Positions 28,081-37,313 of a stretch of 64,000 nucleotides of DNA are shown one piece after another. The stretch is from Cytophagales bacterium (lineage in GTDB: Bacteria; Bacteroidota; Bacteroidia; Cytophagales; Cyclobacteriaceae): positions 1 to 64,000 of the forward strand of contig JAKSDO010000099.1 in the NCBI GenBank assembly GCA_022360055.1, in the 5' to 3' direction. How positions within the stretch are numbered: position 1 is the first letter of the stretch; every line of letters begins with the position of its first letter. The notes under the pieces were generated by a model. It was not told where the DNA came from, made no database searches, and saw only the letters and a program-made list of their open reading frames with translations. The translations under genes and the position numbers were made by a program.

Positions 28081-28962
28081 TTAAAGGCGCTTTCTTATTT
28101 CAGCGATCATTTTGGGTAAATTCTTTTCAGGATCTGCATTTAGGGTTTCAAGCGGTAAATAGCCAGCGTAACCCGAAGCCAGTATGATACCCATAAGTTT
28201 ATCATAATTGACCGCAACCTTCTTGCCGTTTACCCATACGTGTTCTTTAATCTGCCATGTAATTGCATACTTAATCAAGGTTTCGGTTTCCTTGTACGGA
28301 TCGCCAAATGCAAGACTGCCAATATCCAAATGCAGTCCGAGCCATTTCGAATTTACATCGGCGATTACCCTGATGATTTCTTCGGATGACTTTAAAAGCT
28401 CATTATGGTTCTGAAGTGCAAGCATCACACCGTATTTCTCGCCAGTGCCGCAGGCTTTTCTCAGCTCATCAATCACCTGTCTCATGACATCTTCCTTCTT
28501 TCGGCCGTCTTGTATTTCCTTCCCCGGGAAGACCCGCAACAACGGGGCCCCGATCTTACCGGCTACAATACACCAGGATTCGATAAGGTCCAGATCGTCT
28601 TTTCTTTTCTGTTCCGAAGCATGGGCAAAATCGTTCCTGATCCCTGTCCCGCTGATTTCAATTCCGGACAAAAACGCTTTTCTTTTAAATTCAAAGAGAT
28701 ATTCATCAATGGGAACAGATGGATATCCGGGAAAATAATAACCTGTCGGATCAATTGCATCGAACCCATGATGCTTGCAGAAATCAATCAATTCGAATAG
28801 ATCTGTCTCATTGGCGTTTAGCTTTTTGTTAAACGAATAGGCATTAAGGCTGAGTTTAATTGATCCTTGTTCATGGCTTTTCCCTGCGCCCGGAGTTTGA
28901 ACAGTATCGAGCATGACCGAACCTGATAGCAGTGATGACTTTATAAAATTTCGACGTTTCAT
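28081..28962 (-). CDS. Tat-exported sugar-phosphate isomerase/epimerase-like protein
   Basis: 293 residues. The N terminus has the twin-arginine motif KRRNFIKSSLLSGSV, and the rest a xylose-isomerase-like TIM barrel: FELIDFCKHHGFDAIDPTGY, LALQNHNELLKS, WLGLHLDIGSLAFG, and YLPLETLNAD as the metal-ligand strands. It is a second member of the same family as the 9331-10227 protein but clearly divergent from it. The substrate is unknown. It is upstream of the voltage-sensor-like gene on the same strand, 29 bp apart. Confidence 0.84.
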   Translation of the reverse strand: MKRRNFIKSSLLSGSVMLDTVQTPGAGKSHEQGSIKLSLNAYSFNKKLNANETDLFELIDFCKHHGFDAIDPTGYYFPGYPSVPIDEYLFEFKRKAFLSGIEISGTGIRNDFAHASEQKRKDDLDLIESWCIVAGKIGAPLLRVFPGKEIQDGRKKEDVMRQVIDELRKACGTGEKYGVMLALQNHNELLKSSEEIIRVIADVNSKWLGLHLDIGSLAFGDPYKETETLIKYAITWQIKEHVWVNGKKVAVNYDKLMGIILASGYAGYLPLETLNADPEKNLPKMIAEIRKRL

Positions 28963-29077
28963 AGTGAAATATTATGCCGGGATCAAGCGTTAGTTACAAC
29001 AAAATAATGATTATATTACTGTCGGATCAATTTAGTTTAAAGTGCTAGTCTAATCAAACAAAACAAATAAATAAACC

Positions 29078-29638
29078 ATGAAAACTACATTAATCACCGC
29101 ATTACTTGTCTTTTCCATTTTATCTTTTTCAATAGCGCAGCTTAAAGTCGGCGACATGGCTCCTCGGTTTTCGACTAAGGACGACGCCGATAAAACCTGG
29201 AATTCGACAGACTATATCGGAAACAAAATATTGGTGATCTATTTCTACCCGGCGGCGATGACCGGCGGATGCACAAAGCAGGCATGTGCGTTTAGAGACG
29301 ATAAAGCAAAGTTTGACGGTCTCGATGCCGTCGTTGTCGGCATCAGTGGTGATGAAGTCGAAAATCTTAAATATTTTAAAGAAGCGCATAATCTGAATTT
29401 TCCGCTCCTGGCAGATCCGGACGGGGCGATTGCCAAAAAGTTTGGCGTACAAATGAAGGACGGGGGATCGATAGTGAGGAATATCGGAGGTCAGGATGTT
29501 ACGCTGGAGCGAGGCGTGACTACATCCCGATGGACATTCATCATTGATAAGTCGGGCAGGATTGCATTTAAAAATACGGAAGTAGATGCGGCGGAAGACA
29601 GCAGACAGACGATTGAAGCCATTAAAAGCCTGAAATAA
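29078..29638 (+). CDS. Exported BCP-type peroxiredoxin
   Basis: 186 residues with a signal peptide (residues 1-20, FSILSFSIAQ). The peroxidatic Cys is in YPAAMTGGCTKQACAFRDD, and the Cys five residues later is the resolving Cys of the atypical 2-Cys BCP type. FPLLADPDGAIAKKFGV and RWTFIIDKSGRI follow as usual. It reduces peroxides with a thiol donor, here probably outside the cytoplasm. A possible strong leader (gtctaatcaaacaaaacaaataaataaacc) precedes the ATG. Confidence 0.9.
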   Translation: MKTTLITALLVFSILSFSIAQLKVGDMAPRFSTKDDADKTWNSTDYIGNKILVIYFYPAAMTGGCTKQACAFRDDKAKFDGLDAVVVGISGDEVENLKYFKEAHNLNFPLLADPDGAIAKKFGVQMKDGGSIVRNIGGQDVTLERGVTTSRWTFIIDKSGRIAFKNTEVDAAEDSRQTIEAIKSLK

Positions 29639-29798
29639 ACCGGTACCCTTTGCCGGATCGTTTGGCGTCCATCCCGATTAAAAGTTCAAGTGAATGCTTG
29701 AAAATGGGGCTACGAGATAGCGCCCAAAGTTGAAGTTGCAGAAAAATCAATGCTCTAAAAAACCGGCAAATTCTTAATTTGAGTGTATTTTTATTACA

Positions 29799-29816
29799 TT
29801 GATATAACTATATCAA
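29799..29816. promoter_or_regulatory. Palindrome upstream of the TerB-like gene
   Basis: ttgatata-ac-tatatcaa is a perfect 8-bp inverted repeat with a 2-nt centre, about 90 bp upstream of the TerB-like start and followed by more AT-rich sequence. Its position and symmetry suit an operator for a dimeric regulator; no regulator is adjacent to support this. Confidence 0.4.
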
Positions 29817-29904
29817 TATTAATTTGTACTTATCGGTTACATTTGATGCAAGATATGTATTCACTTACACAAACAGGTATGAATTACACCAAAAACTTTG
29901 CGAT

Positions 29905-30303
29905 ATGACACTTACTAAAAACAAAACCCATTTCGTCGGAGGTCTGGTCGCACTTTACCATTTGCTGATCACCGCAGACGGACAGGTAGATGAACGAGAA
30001 TTGAAGATGGGCGAGGCGATGAAAAAGCACGAAGATATTGATGACTGGGAATTCGATAGTCATCTCAACAGAATTTCAGAATTGGGCAAAGAGCGGGTTA
30101 TTGAGGACTGTGTTTATTCACTCAAACAATGCGACTACGACATGAAAGTAAGATGCATTGCCTGGATGTCTCTAATTGCCAACGCCGACGGATTTATGGC
30201 TCCGGAGGAATGGAAATTAATATATAATATCTACCACACCGAACTCGAACTAAATCTGGCGGATATTCTGGAAATACAAAAAAAACTTCCCTGGCCCGAG
30301 TAA
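29905..30303 (+). CDS. TerB-like protein
   Basis: 132 residues from the ATG at 29905; an upstream in-frame start would add 27 residues that do not look like the family. The helical TerB/TIM44-like fold is indicated by two acidic motifs: LITADGQVDERELKMGEAM near residue 25 and LIANADGFMAPEEWKLI near residue 98. TerB proteins are metal-binding helical bundles associated with membranes or stress. No ter operon is nearby. A terminator follows. Confidence 0.75.
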   Translation: MTLTKNKTHFVGGLVALYHLLITADGQVDERELKMGEAMKKHEDIDDWEFDSHLNRISELGKERVIEDCVYSLKQCDYDMKVRCIAWMSLIANADGFMAPEEWKLIYNIYHTELELNLADILEIQKKLPWPE

Positions 30304-30360
30304 ACATTAAACCATGATCATAGCTAAGTGTTCATATACCTTTGGGTGTATAGCAGCATA

Positions 30361-30392
30361 AAAGCCATTGAATATTCAATGGCTTTTTTATT
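30361..30392 (+). terminator. Rho-independent terminator
   Basis: aaagccattgaat and attcaatggcttt form a perfect 13-bp stem with no loop beyond the turn, followed by a T run (tttttattt). It follows the TerB-like gene by about 60 bp. Confidence 0.85.
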
Positions 30393-30482
30393 TCCCTTCT
30401 GTTTCATTTTATGTAAATTATCAAAAGAGTTTTATATTGGGGATTGACATTAGGATATGACCAACCGACAGGATCAATAGAT

Positions 30483-31844
30483 ATGAAAAGCACAGTAAAG
30501 ATCTTTGCAGTAGAAGACGATCCGACTTATAAGAAATTCCTCGAATATGTTCTGAGCCTCAATCCGGACTTCGAAGTAAATTTTTTTTCTTCCGGTAACG
30601 AATGCATCAAGCATTTGCATCTGAAGCCACAGATCATTGCCCTTGATTATACGCTGCCGGACCTCTCCGGTGAAGAAGTTTTGAAAAAAGTAAAAATCTT
30701 TGATCCGGAAATTCAGGTAATCATTGTTTCCGCTCAGGAGAAAATCGGAACGGCTGTTCAATTGCTCAAACTTGGCGCTTATGATTATATTATTAAAAAT
30801 GAGGATACTAAAGACTTATTGCTCAATGCGGTCAACAACGCCAGGAAGAATATTTCACTTACGGAAGAGATCCATAGTTTAAGGCACGAACTTTCGGAAA
30901 AATATGAATTTGAAAAAAGTATAATCGGAAGCAGCAAGGCCATAAAAAAGGTGTTTGAGATGCTTGAAAAAGCCGTCCGCACCAATATTATCGTTTCGAT
31001 CACCGGGGAAACGGGCACTGGCAAAGAATTGATCGCCAAGACAATTCATTATAATTCCAACCGGAAAAATGAACCGTTTGTACCGGTAAATATTGCTGCA
31101 ATACCCAGCGAGCTTATCGAAAGTGAATTGTTCGGCCATGAAAAGGGTTCGTTTACAGGGGCGATAACAAGGCGAATAGGGAAGTTTGAAGAGGCACAGA
31201 AAGGAACTATTTTTCTTGATGAAATCGGTGAAATGGATCTTAATCTGCAAGCCAAACTTTTAAGAGTAATCCAGGAAAAGGAAGTGACGAGAATCGGAGG
31301 CAGTAATACCATAAAACTCGATGTGAGGGTGCTGGTCGCCACACATCGAAACCTCGCCGATGAAGTTAAAAACGGGAATTTCAGAGAAGATTTATACTAT
31401 CGGTTGTTAGGGTTGCCCGTCTGGTTGCCGCCACTCCGCGAAAGGGACAACGATGTAATAATCATTGCAAAGTATTTCCTTAAGGAATTCTGCCTTGAGA
31501 ATGGCATCGACGAACTGCGATTTTCAAAAAAAGCACAGGATAAATTATTAAAATATCAATATCCGGGAAATGTGAGGGAACTTAAGTCCGTAGTCGACCT
31601 GGCGGCAGTGTTGACGGATACAAATGAGATCGATGCAGACGATATTAAGTTCAACAGCGTTCTAGATGAGGACAAGCTGGCGATGGAAGAACTGACCCTG
31701 AAAGAATATAATTTCAAGATCGTCGACCATCTCCTGGACAAATATGACAATAACGTTTTAAAAGTGGCAAAAAAGCTCGATATCGGAAAATCTACCATCT
31801 ACCGATACCTCAAAGAAATGGAGGAGCTCAAAGACAGGAAGTAA
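30483..31844 (+). CDS. Sigma-54-dependent response regulator (NtrC/AtoC type)
   Basis: 453 residues from the ATG at 30483. An N-terminal receiver has the acidic pair in VEDDPTYKK and phospho-acceptor Asp55 (IIALDYTLPDLSG). The AAA+ domain holds Walker A GETGTGKE and the sigma-54 contact loop GSFTGAITRR, with Walker B FLDEIGEMD. The C terminus has a Fis-type helix-turn-helix (NNVLKVAKKLDIGKSTIYRY). It activates sigma-54 promoters when phosphorylated. The hybrid kinase starts 12 bp after its stop, so the two are very likely a cognate pair. Confidence 0.93.
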   Translation: MKSTVKIFAVEDDPTYKKFLEYVLSLNPDFEVNFFSSGNECIKHLHLKPQIIALDYTLPDLSGEEVLKKVKIFDPEIQVIIVSAQEKIGTAVQLLKLGAYDYIIKNEDTKDLLLNAVNNARKNISLTEEIHSLRHELSEKYEFEKSIIGSSKAIKKVFEMLEKAVRTNIIVSITGETGTGKELIAKTIHYNSNRKNEPFVPVNIAAIPSELIESELFGHEKGSFTGAITRRIGKFEEAQKGTIFLDEIGEMDLNLQAKLLRVIQEKEVTRIGGSNTIKLDVRVLVATHRNLADEVKNGNFREDLYYRLLGLPVWLPPLRERDNDVIIIAKYFLKEFCLENGIDELRFSKKAQDKLLKYQYPGNVRELKSVVDLAAVLTDTNEIDADDIKFNSVLDEDKLAMEELTLKEYNFKIVDHLLDKYDNNVLKVAKKLDIGKSTIYRYLKEMEELKDRK

Positions 31845-31856
31845 ATTGAAATTGAG

Positions 31857-34691
31857 ATGGAGGAGAAATTCAGCGCCTTTAAAATCATTAATGATTTTTC
31901 CAGACAACTTTTTTTAATCAAGACCCCATCGGATTTTAATAATGGATTAAAGACCGCTTTTGAAAGCGTGCTCCCCGAAATAGAATTATACGTGTATTTC
32001 CGGTATGACTGGGAAGATGACAGTTTTACGGTTGCCTCCAGCAATTACCTGAGCAGCATTGATGATATTCCATTGGACAAATCCAAATTTGAAGACCTGT
32101 TGAGGGTTTTTCTTGGACAAAACCAATTTGTCTACAACAGGAACATACAAGACCAGCGGAAGGGCGATTTTGCCTCTCTGGTGAACACCTATGAGTCGGG
32201 CTCTGAAATAATTTTTCCGCTGATTCCGGTCAACGATGCGGTAGGTATCCTGTACGCCTATTCCAGAGAGGTTGGATTTTTTACAAATGAGCTTCAGGAA
32301 ACATGTAGGTTGACAGGTAATATGATCGCCAGGACCTGGAATTTGATAAATTATCAGGCACATCAAATCAAGAGTCACAAAAAAGCGGAATTGGAGGTGA
32401 TCAATCAAAAAAATCTTATGAATGAGATCTTTGATTATCTGCCGATAGACATTTTTACCAAAGACAAAGAGGGCAAATACATTTACATTAACAAAAGCGC
32501 AGAGGAATCAATCGGTGTCAAACCGAAAGATGCCATAGGAAAAACCGCTTACGGTATTTATCCTGAAGAGACGGCCGACAAATTCAGTCAGGACGATATC
32601 GAAGTAAGAAAAACCGGTAAGCCTAAAATATCCCAGCATCGAATATTTGTTAACGGACAGGAAAAATACGTTTTCACCGGAAAGAAATTAATCAAAACGA
32701 GCCAGAACCAGGAGCTGCTCATTGGTTTTTCCATTGATATCACAAAGAATATACAGGTTTCAAGAGCCATCGAGGATCAGAAAAAATTCTACCAGCAAAT
32801 ATTCAATATGGTTCCGAACTTTATTTATCTAAAGAATAGAGCGGGAAAGTTTGTTCTTGCAAACGAAGCATTTGCAAAACTTTTTGATCTGGACCAGGAG
32901 CAAATGCTGCTCAAAGGTGTATTCAAATCGTCCGGAATTATCATCGACGATGAACTGAATAAGCGGACGGATAAAAAGGTTTTGGAATCCGAAGCGACCA
33001 TTGAATTTGAGGAATCAATAACTTTTGAAGACGGTGAGGAGCGATGGTATCACACGACAAAAAAGCCGCTGGTCGATAAGGAGGGCAATGTAAATGTCCT
33101 CGGCATTTCGGTAGACATCACTGACCGCAAAAAACATTCGGACGAATTGATCAAAGCGAAGCAAACAAAAGAGCAGTTTCTGGCAAATATGAGCCATGAA
33201 ATAAGAACTCCCATCAATGGAATTGTGGGGATGGTAAATCTGCTCGAAGAGATACCGGCTACGGAAGAACAAAAAAAATATCTCCACGCGATAAAAACCT
33301 CATCAAAAAACCTTCAGGTGATCATAAATGACATTTTGGATCTTTCGGCGATTGAATCCGGCAATATAAAATTTGAGAAAATTGGATTTAATCTCAAATC
33401 CTTCTTCAGCACCCTTATCAGTTCATTCAGCTACGCCGCAAAAAAGAAGGGCATTTCGATTACTTTAAATTTTGATCCGTATATTGATAAAGTGGTCGTT
33501 GGTGATCCGGTCCGATTAAATCAGGTAATGTCAAACCTGATTGGGAATGCTGTAAAGTTTACCAACCGGGGCCACGTTAAGGTTTACGCCTTGAAAATTT
33601 CACAGGAAAATGATGCGGGATCTTTCCAGTTTATTGTCGACGATTCGGGCATTGGAATTCCCGTGGACAAAATTCAAAAAGTATTTGAGAATTTTGAACA
33701 GGGCGACACGACCATCAACCGGAAATACGGAGGTACCGGCCTGGGACTTGCTATTGTCAAACAACTTGTTGAGGCACAAAACGGAAGTATTGAAGTAGAA
33801 AGCAAACCGGGAAGAGGCACCAAATTTACGGTCAAATTAAAATACGAAATCGGGAAAGATGAGGAAGGGGAGCATGTCCGGGAAGCGGAACCTAAGGTCA
33901 GCTCAAACGACAGACCGGACCTTTCCAAATACAAATTGCTGCTAGTGGAGGACAATGAGGTGAATCTGTTGTACACAAGAAAGATTCTCAATGACTGGAA
34001 TTGTACACCGGACGAAGCGAAAAACGGATTGATTGCATTGGAAAAATTGAAAGAGCACGATTATGATCTGATATTAATGGATGTGAGGATGCCGATCATG
34101 GACGGATTTGAATCCACCAAATTTATTCGCTCAAACTTTCAACCTCCGAAATCCGAAATACCGATCATTGCGCTCACCGCAAATGCGATAAAAGGAGACG
34201 AGGACAAATGTATAGAGGCAGGCATGAATGATTATATTTCGAAACCATTCCAGCCGGAGACGCTTAAAAACAAAATTATGAGCAACATGGAACTGGAAGG
34301 TTTTACCCATCATGTGTCGGATCAAACCAAATCAGGTACGGATATGAACAAGTCGGTCGACCTGACCTATCTCAGGGAAATGAGCGATAATGATTTGGAT
34401 TTCATCCGGGATATGATACAATCATTTATTAATCAATCCCCGAAAGACGTACAAAACATCTGGTTTCACTTTGAAAACGACGAACTTGATGAAGTTGCCA
34501 ATCTGGTTCACAAAATAAAGCCGTCAATTACCTTCATGGGGATTCACGAATTGAAAGACCTGGTTGTGGATATTGAAGATCAGGCAAAACACAAAAAGAT
34601 TGATCTTCTGAATAAGAACCTTCGGATATTGGATGATATTTGCGCAAAAGCCGTAACCGAATTGAAAGAGGAACTTTTGGGTCTGGAATAA
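31857..34691 (+). CDS. Hybrid sensor histidine kinase with PAS, REC and HPt domains
   Basis: 944 residues without membrane helices. The order is: N-terminal GAF-like region (about 1-165), two PAS domains (about 180-300 and 305-425, the first with DIFTKDKEGKYIYINKSAEE), HisKA with His447 (NMSHEIRTPINGIVG), HATPase (NLIGNAVKFTN, DDSGIGI, GGTGLGLAIVKQL), receiver with phospho-acceptor Asp742 (LILMDVRMPIMDGFE), and HPt with His885 (LVHKIKPSITFMG). This supports a His-Asp-His phosphorelay in one protein that could pass phosphate to the adjacent NtrC-type regulator. The signal is unknown; the PAS and GAF domains suggest a cytoplasmic ligand or redox cue. Confidence 0.93.
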   Translation: MEEKFSAFKIINDFSRQLFLIKTPSDFNNGLKTAFESVLPEIELYVYFRYDWEDDSFTVASSNYLSSIDDIPLDKSKFEDLLRVFLGQNQFVYNRNIQDQRKGDFASLVNTYESGSEIIFPLIPVNDAVGILYAYSREVGFFTNELQETCRLTGNMIARTWNLINYQAHQIKSHKKAELEVINQKNLMNEIFDYLPIDIFTKDKEGKYIYINKSAEESIGVKPKDAIGKTAYGIYPEETADKFSQDDIEVRKTGKPKISQHRIFVNGQEKYVFTGKKLIKTSQNQELLIGFSIDITKNIQVSRAIEDQKKFYQQIFNMVPNFIYLKNRAGKFVLANEAFAKLFDLDQEQMLLKGVFKSSGIIIDDELNKRTDKKVLESEATIEFEESITFEDGEERWYHTTKKPLVDKEGNVNVLGISVDITDRKKHSDELIKAKQTKEQFLANMSHEIRTPINGIVGMVNLLEEIPATEEQKKYLHAIKTSSKNLQVIINDILDLSAIESGNIKFEKIGFNLKSFFSTLISSFSYAAKKKGISITLNFDPYIDKVVVGDPVRLNQVMSNLIGNAVKFTNRGHVKVYALKISQENDAGSFQFIVDDSGIGIPVDKIQKVFENFEQGDTTINRKYGGTGLGLAIVKQLVEAQNGSIEVESKPGRGTKFTVKLKYEIGKDEEGEHVREAEPKVSSNDRPDLSKYKLLLVEDNEVNLLYTRKILNDWNCTPDEAKNGLIALEKLKEHDYDLILMDVRMPIMDGFESTKFIRSNFQPPKSEIPIIALTANAIKGDEDKCIEAGMNDYISKPFQPETLKNKIMSNMELEGFTHHVSDQTKSGTDMNKSVDLTYLREMSDNDLDFIRDMIQSFINQSPKDVQNIWFHFENDELDEVANLVHKIKPSITFMGIHELKDLVVDIEDQAKHKKIDLLNKNLRILDDICAKAVTELKEELLGLE

Positions 34692-34722
34692 ACTTACTTT
34701 TAAACTGAAAAATTCACGGAAC

Positions 34723-34758
34723 CAGCCTGAACCGGTATGGCCGGGCTGTTTTGTTTTA
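34723..34758 (+). terminator. Probable weak terminator
   Basis: cagcctg (34723-34729) pairs with cgggctg (34742-34748), including one G-T wobble, and ttttgtttta follows. It lies about 30 bp after the hybrid kinase stop. Confidence 0.5.
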
Positions 34759-34856
34759 TGCTTTGTCGGGCCTGCCCCCGGTGCATCTCATTCGAAATCA
34801 AATTCGTGCAAGGTCGGTCATCAGATTTTTGCAGGCTGATAAATGAATAATCCGGA

Positions 34857-35744
34857 TTAATCTTCAAGCAATTCAAGGCACGACTTCAGACTATCCCTCC
34901 AGTTTGGTATTCTAAAATTGAAGGTGCGCTTAAATTTTGTTTTATCCAACACGCTGTAAAATGGTCTTTGCGCCGGCATTGGAAATTGTTCGGACAGCAA
35001 CGGATTCAACCGGACATTCAAGTTCTTATATTCAAATATTGCTTTGGCAAAATCGTACCATGATGCAACACCCTCATTGCTAAAATGATAAATGCCGCAT
35101 TTTTCTCTCAGATCGTCGGTCTCCGCATATTTGATAATTTCCACGATCGCTTTTGCCAGATCTCCGGCATAGGTGGGCGTCCCAATTTGGTCGACCACCA
35201 CACCGAGTTCGTCCTTCTCCTTTCCCAAGCGAATCATGGTCTTCACAAAGTTTTTTCCGTATGCGCTATACAGCCAGGAGGTCCTGACAATTATGGATCT
35301 ATCGTTGCTCTTTAATGCGATGTTCTCTCCTTCGAGCTTGGTAAATCCGTACACGCTGATCGGATCGGGTTTATAGCTTTCGGTAAGCGGCTGATATGAA
35401 TTCCCCCTGAAAACAAAATCTGTCGATATATGAATTAAGAAAGTGTTGTTGATCGTACAGGCTTCGGCGAGGTTTTGAACAGCATCCACATTTACAACCC
35501 GGGCTGCTTCTACATTCTTCTCTGCTTCATCCACCGCCGTGTAGGCAGCGCAGTTTATACAAAAATCGATTTTACGTGTATTGAAGAAAGCATTTACCCT
35601 GGCGCCATCCGTAAGATCCAAATCATCGACATCTGAAAAGATAAATGTATAAGGCTTATAGGCAGAAATTATGTTGAGTTCCGTGCCCAATTGCCCATTT
35701 GCACCTGTAACCAATATGGTAGGTTTGAACGAACTATTACCCAT
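34857..35744 (-). CDS. rfbD: dTDP-4-dehydrorhamnose reductase
   Basis: 295 residues of the extended SDR family. It has the NAD(P)-binding motif ILVTGANGQLGTELN, CAAYTAVDEAEKN, STDFVFRG and the catalytic YGFTKLEGE, with RTSWLYSAYGKNF and FSNEGVASWYDFAKAIFE. It catalyses the last step of dTDP-L-rhamnose synthesis. The other rfb genes are not nearby, so it is either a lone copy or a related epimerase/reductase such as one for a modified deoxysugar. Convergent with the hybrid kinase. Confidence 0.9.
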   Translation of the reverse strand: MGNSSFKPTILVTGANGQLGTELNIISAYKPYTFIFSDVDDLDLTDGARVNAFFNTRKIDFCINCAAYTAVDEAEKNVEAARVVNVDAVQNLAEACTINNTFLIHISTDFVFRGNSYQPLTESYKPDPISVYGFTKLEGENIALKSNDRSIIVRTSWLYSAYGKNFVKTMIRLGKEKDELGVVVDQIGTPTYAGDLAKAIVEIIKYAETDDLREKCGIYHFSNEGVASWYDFAKAIFEYKNLNVRLNPLLSEQFPMPAQRPFYSVLDKTKFKRTFNFRIPNWRDSLKSCLELLED

Positions 35745-35925
35745 AAATCATAAAAAAACTATTTGCGTTACCGCAATTTTCACTCGGCTGTCAATGCGAA
35801 TGCTATAAACTAAATTTGAAACAAAACTAAGCAAAAATAGAGGATGGCAATCGGATTGCAGGGAAATCTTTTTCGGGGCGGGACAGGATGGTAATAACCG
35901 CCCTGCTCGAACAACCGCTTCAAAC

Positions 35926-35950
35926 TAAAAAGGCGGGATAAACCCGCCTC
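35926..35950 (-). terminator. Rho-independent terminator of hsp20
   Basis: Read on the minus strand, aggcggg-tttat-cccgcct forms a 7-bp stem followed by a T run (tttttag). It is placed about 30 bp behind the hsp20 stop at 35982. Confidence 0.8.
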
Positions 35951-35981
35951 TTGCAAAACCCATATTTCTCAACCGCTTCCC

Positions 35982-36419
35982 CTATCCGATCTTAACTGTC
36001 CTCACCGGTTTTGGCTTTGCCTCTTCCTTTTTAGGCAATGTAACATGCAAAACCCCATCGAGGTAGTTTGCCTTTACTTTGTCTCCATTCACCTTGTTTT
36101 CCGGCAATGCGAACGTGCGTTTAAACGAGGCATATCTAAATTCCCTCCTTTGATAGTTGTCCTCATTTACCTCGGATTTCTCATCGTGCGCAGACGATAC
36201 CGACAATACATCATTTTCGATTTCCACCTTGAAATCCTCTTTTTTCAGACCTGGCACAGCTACCTCAATCTCATAATTATTATCATCTTCCTTTATGTTT
36301 ACCGCCGGTAAAGATGAACCCTTGGCTGGTGACCAATCAAACAAGTCCCTGGTAAAGAAATCATCAAAGAATGATGGTACACTTGGGAATAAACCGTTGC
36401 TTCTTCTAATTAGTGTCAT
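35982..36419 (-). CDS. Small heat-shock protein, Hsp20/alpha-crystallin family
   Basis: 145 residues. The alpha-crystallin domain covers about residues 38-140, with the family features IKEDDNNYEIEVAVPGLKKE, the RREFRYASFKRTFALPEN segment and ANYLDGVLHVTLPKKE. The C-terminal tail PKPVRTVKIG is in place of the usual IXI motif. It is a holdase chaperone expected to form oligomers and to bind unfolding proteins under heat or oxidative stress. It is alone with its own terminator; heat-shock control is inferred from the family. Confidence 0.95.
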   Translation of the reverse strand: MTLIRRSNGLFPSVPSFFDDFFTRDLFDWSPAKGSSLPAVNIKEDDNNYEIEVAVPGLKKEDFKVEIENDVLSVSSAHDEKSEVNEDNYQRREFRYASFKRTFALPENKVNGDKVKANYLDGVLHVTLPKKEEAKPKPVRTVKIG

Positions 36420-36724
36420 TTTTTTAATTATTTTAAGTTAAACATTTGTTTCAGCAATCTGATCATTCCATAATCAAATCGCGTACCAAGCCGGAATTTT
36501 ACTTTTTTATGGATATATTATGCCAATTTGTCTTATAAATTTGTATCCATATTATTTTTTACGCCATTATGTCGCAATTTATATGTCGCAGTTAAGGCAT
36601 CAATTTTATAATTATTTCAACATTCCATACTCATTCGGGAGACATGCAAATAATAATAATTTGAAGATCGGATTGAATTCGACGCCGGATACCGTTACTT
36701 TTAGGACAAAACTAAAATCGAAAG
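36420..36724. other. Divergent promoter region of hsp20 and the YfiT-like gene
   Basis: 305 bp, very AT-rich, between the two divergent genes. ORFs in it are short or overlap the downstream gene out of frame. The two promoters should lie here; no CIRCE-type inverted repeat (the HrcA operator) was seen. Confidence 0.5.
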
Positions 36725-37270
36725 TTGGATATAGAATCTTTAAAATACCCTATTGGCAAATTTCAAAGGCCGCAACGTATTACGCCCGAGACCATTGGAA
36801 GGTGGATTGATGAAATTGAGCATTTGCCACATCAGATTCGTCAGGCCGTAAAAGGTCTGAATGACAATCAATTGAATACTTCGTATCGACCCGGAGGATG
36901 GACCATAAGACAGGTAGTTCACCATCTACCGGATAGCCATATGAACAGTTATATTCGTTTTCGCTGGGCTTTGACGGAAGAAAACCCTGTGATAAAGACA
37001 TACCATGAAGACAGATGGGCGGAACTTCCTGATGCTAAGCACGGCAATATAGATATTTCCCTGATCTTGCTCGAAGCTGTTCACATTAGATGGGTCTTAT
37101 TGTTGAGATCTCTGAGTTTAGCTGACTTGCATAAAACCTTCGTCCATCCGAAAACGAAGAAAGAAGTCAGGTTGGATGAAAATATCGGAATATATGCCTG
37201 GCACGGAAAGCATCACCTGGGGCATATCAGGAATTGTGTTCAAAGGATCTCAATCAGGGAGCAGCGATAA
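36725..37270 (+). CDS. YfiT-like DinB family protein (possible bacillithiol transferase)
   Basis: 181 residues from a TTG start, because an in-frame stop lies four codons upstream and the family consistently begins with the segment LKYPIGKFQRP. The DinB helical bundle has the three metal-ligand histidines expected in VRQVVHHLPDSHMN and IYAWHGKHHLGHI. Members of this group act as metal-dependent thiol-transferases or hydrolases. Whether this organism makes bacillithiol is unknown from this window; the annotation is family-level. Confidence 0.83.
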   Translation: MDIESLKYPIGKFQRPQRITPETIGRWIDEIEHLPHQIRQAVKGLNDNQLNTSYRPGGWTIRQVVHHLPDSHMNSYIRFRWALTEENPVIKTYHEDRWAELPDAKHGNIDISLILLEAVHIRWVLLLRSLSLADLHKTFVHPKTKKEVRLDENIGIYAWHGKHHLGHIRNCVQRISIREQR

Positions 37271-37313
37271 ACCGGAGAAGGAAACCGAGCCTGTGAGGAT
37301 ACGGAAAGCGCTA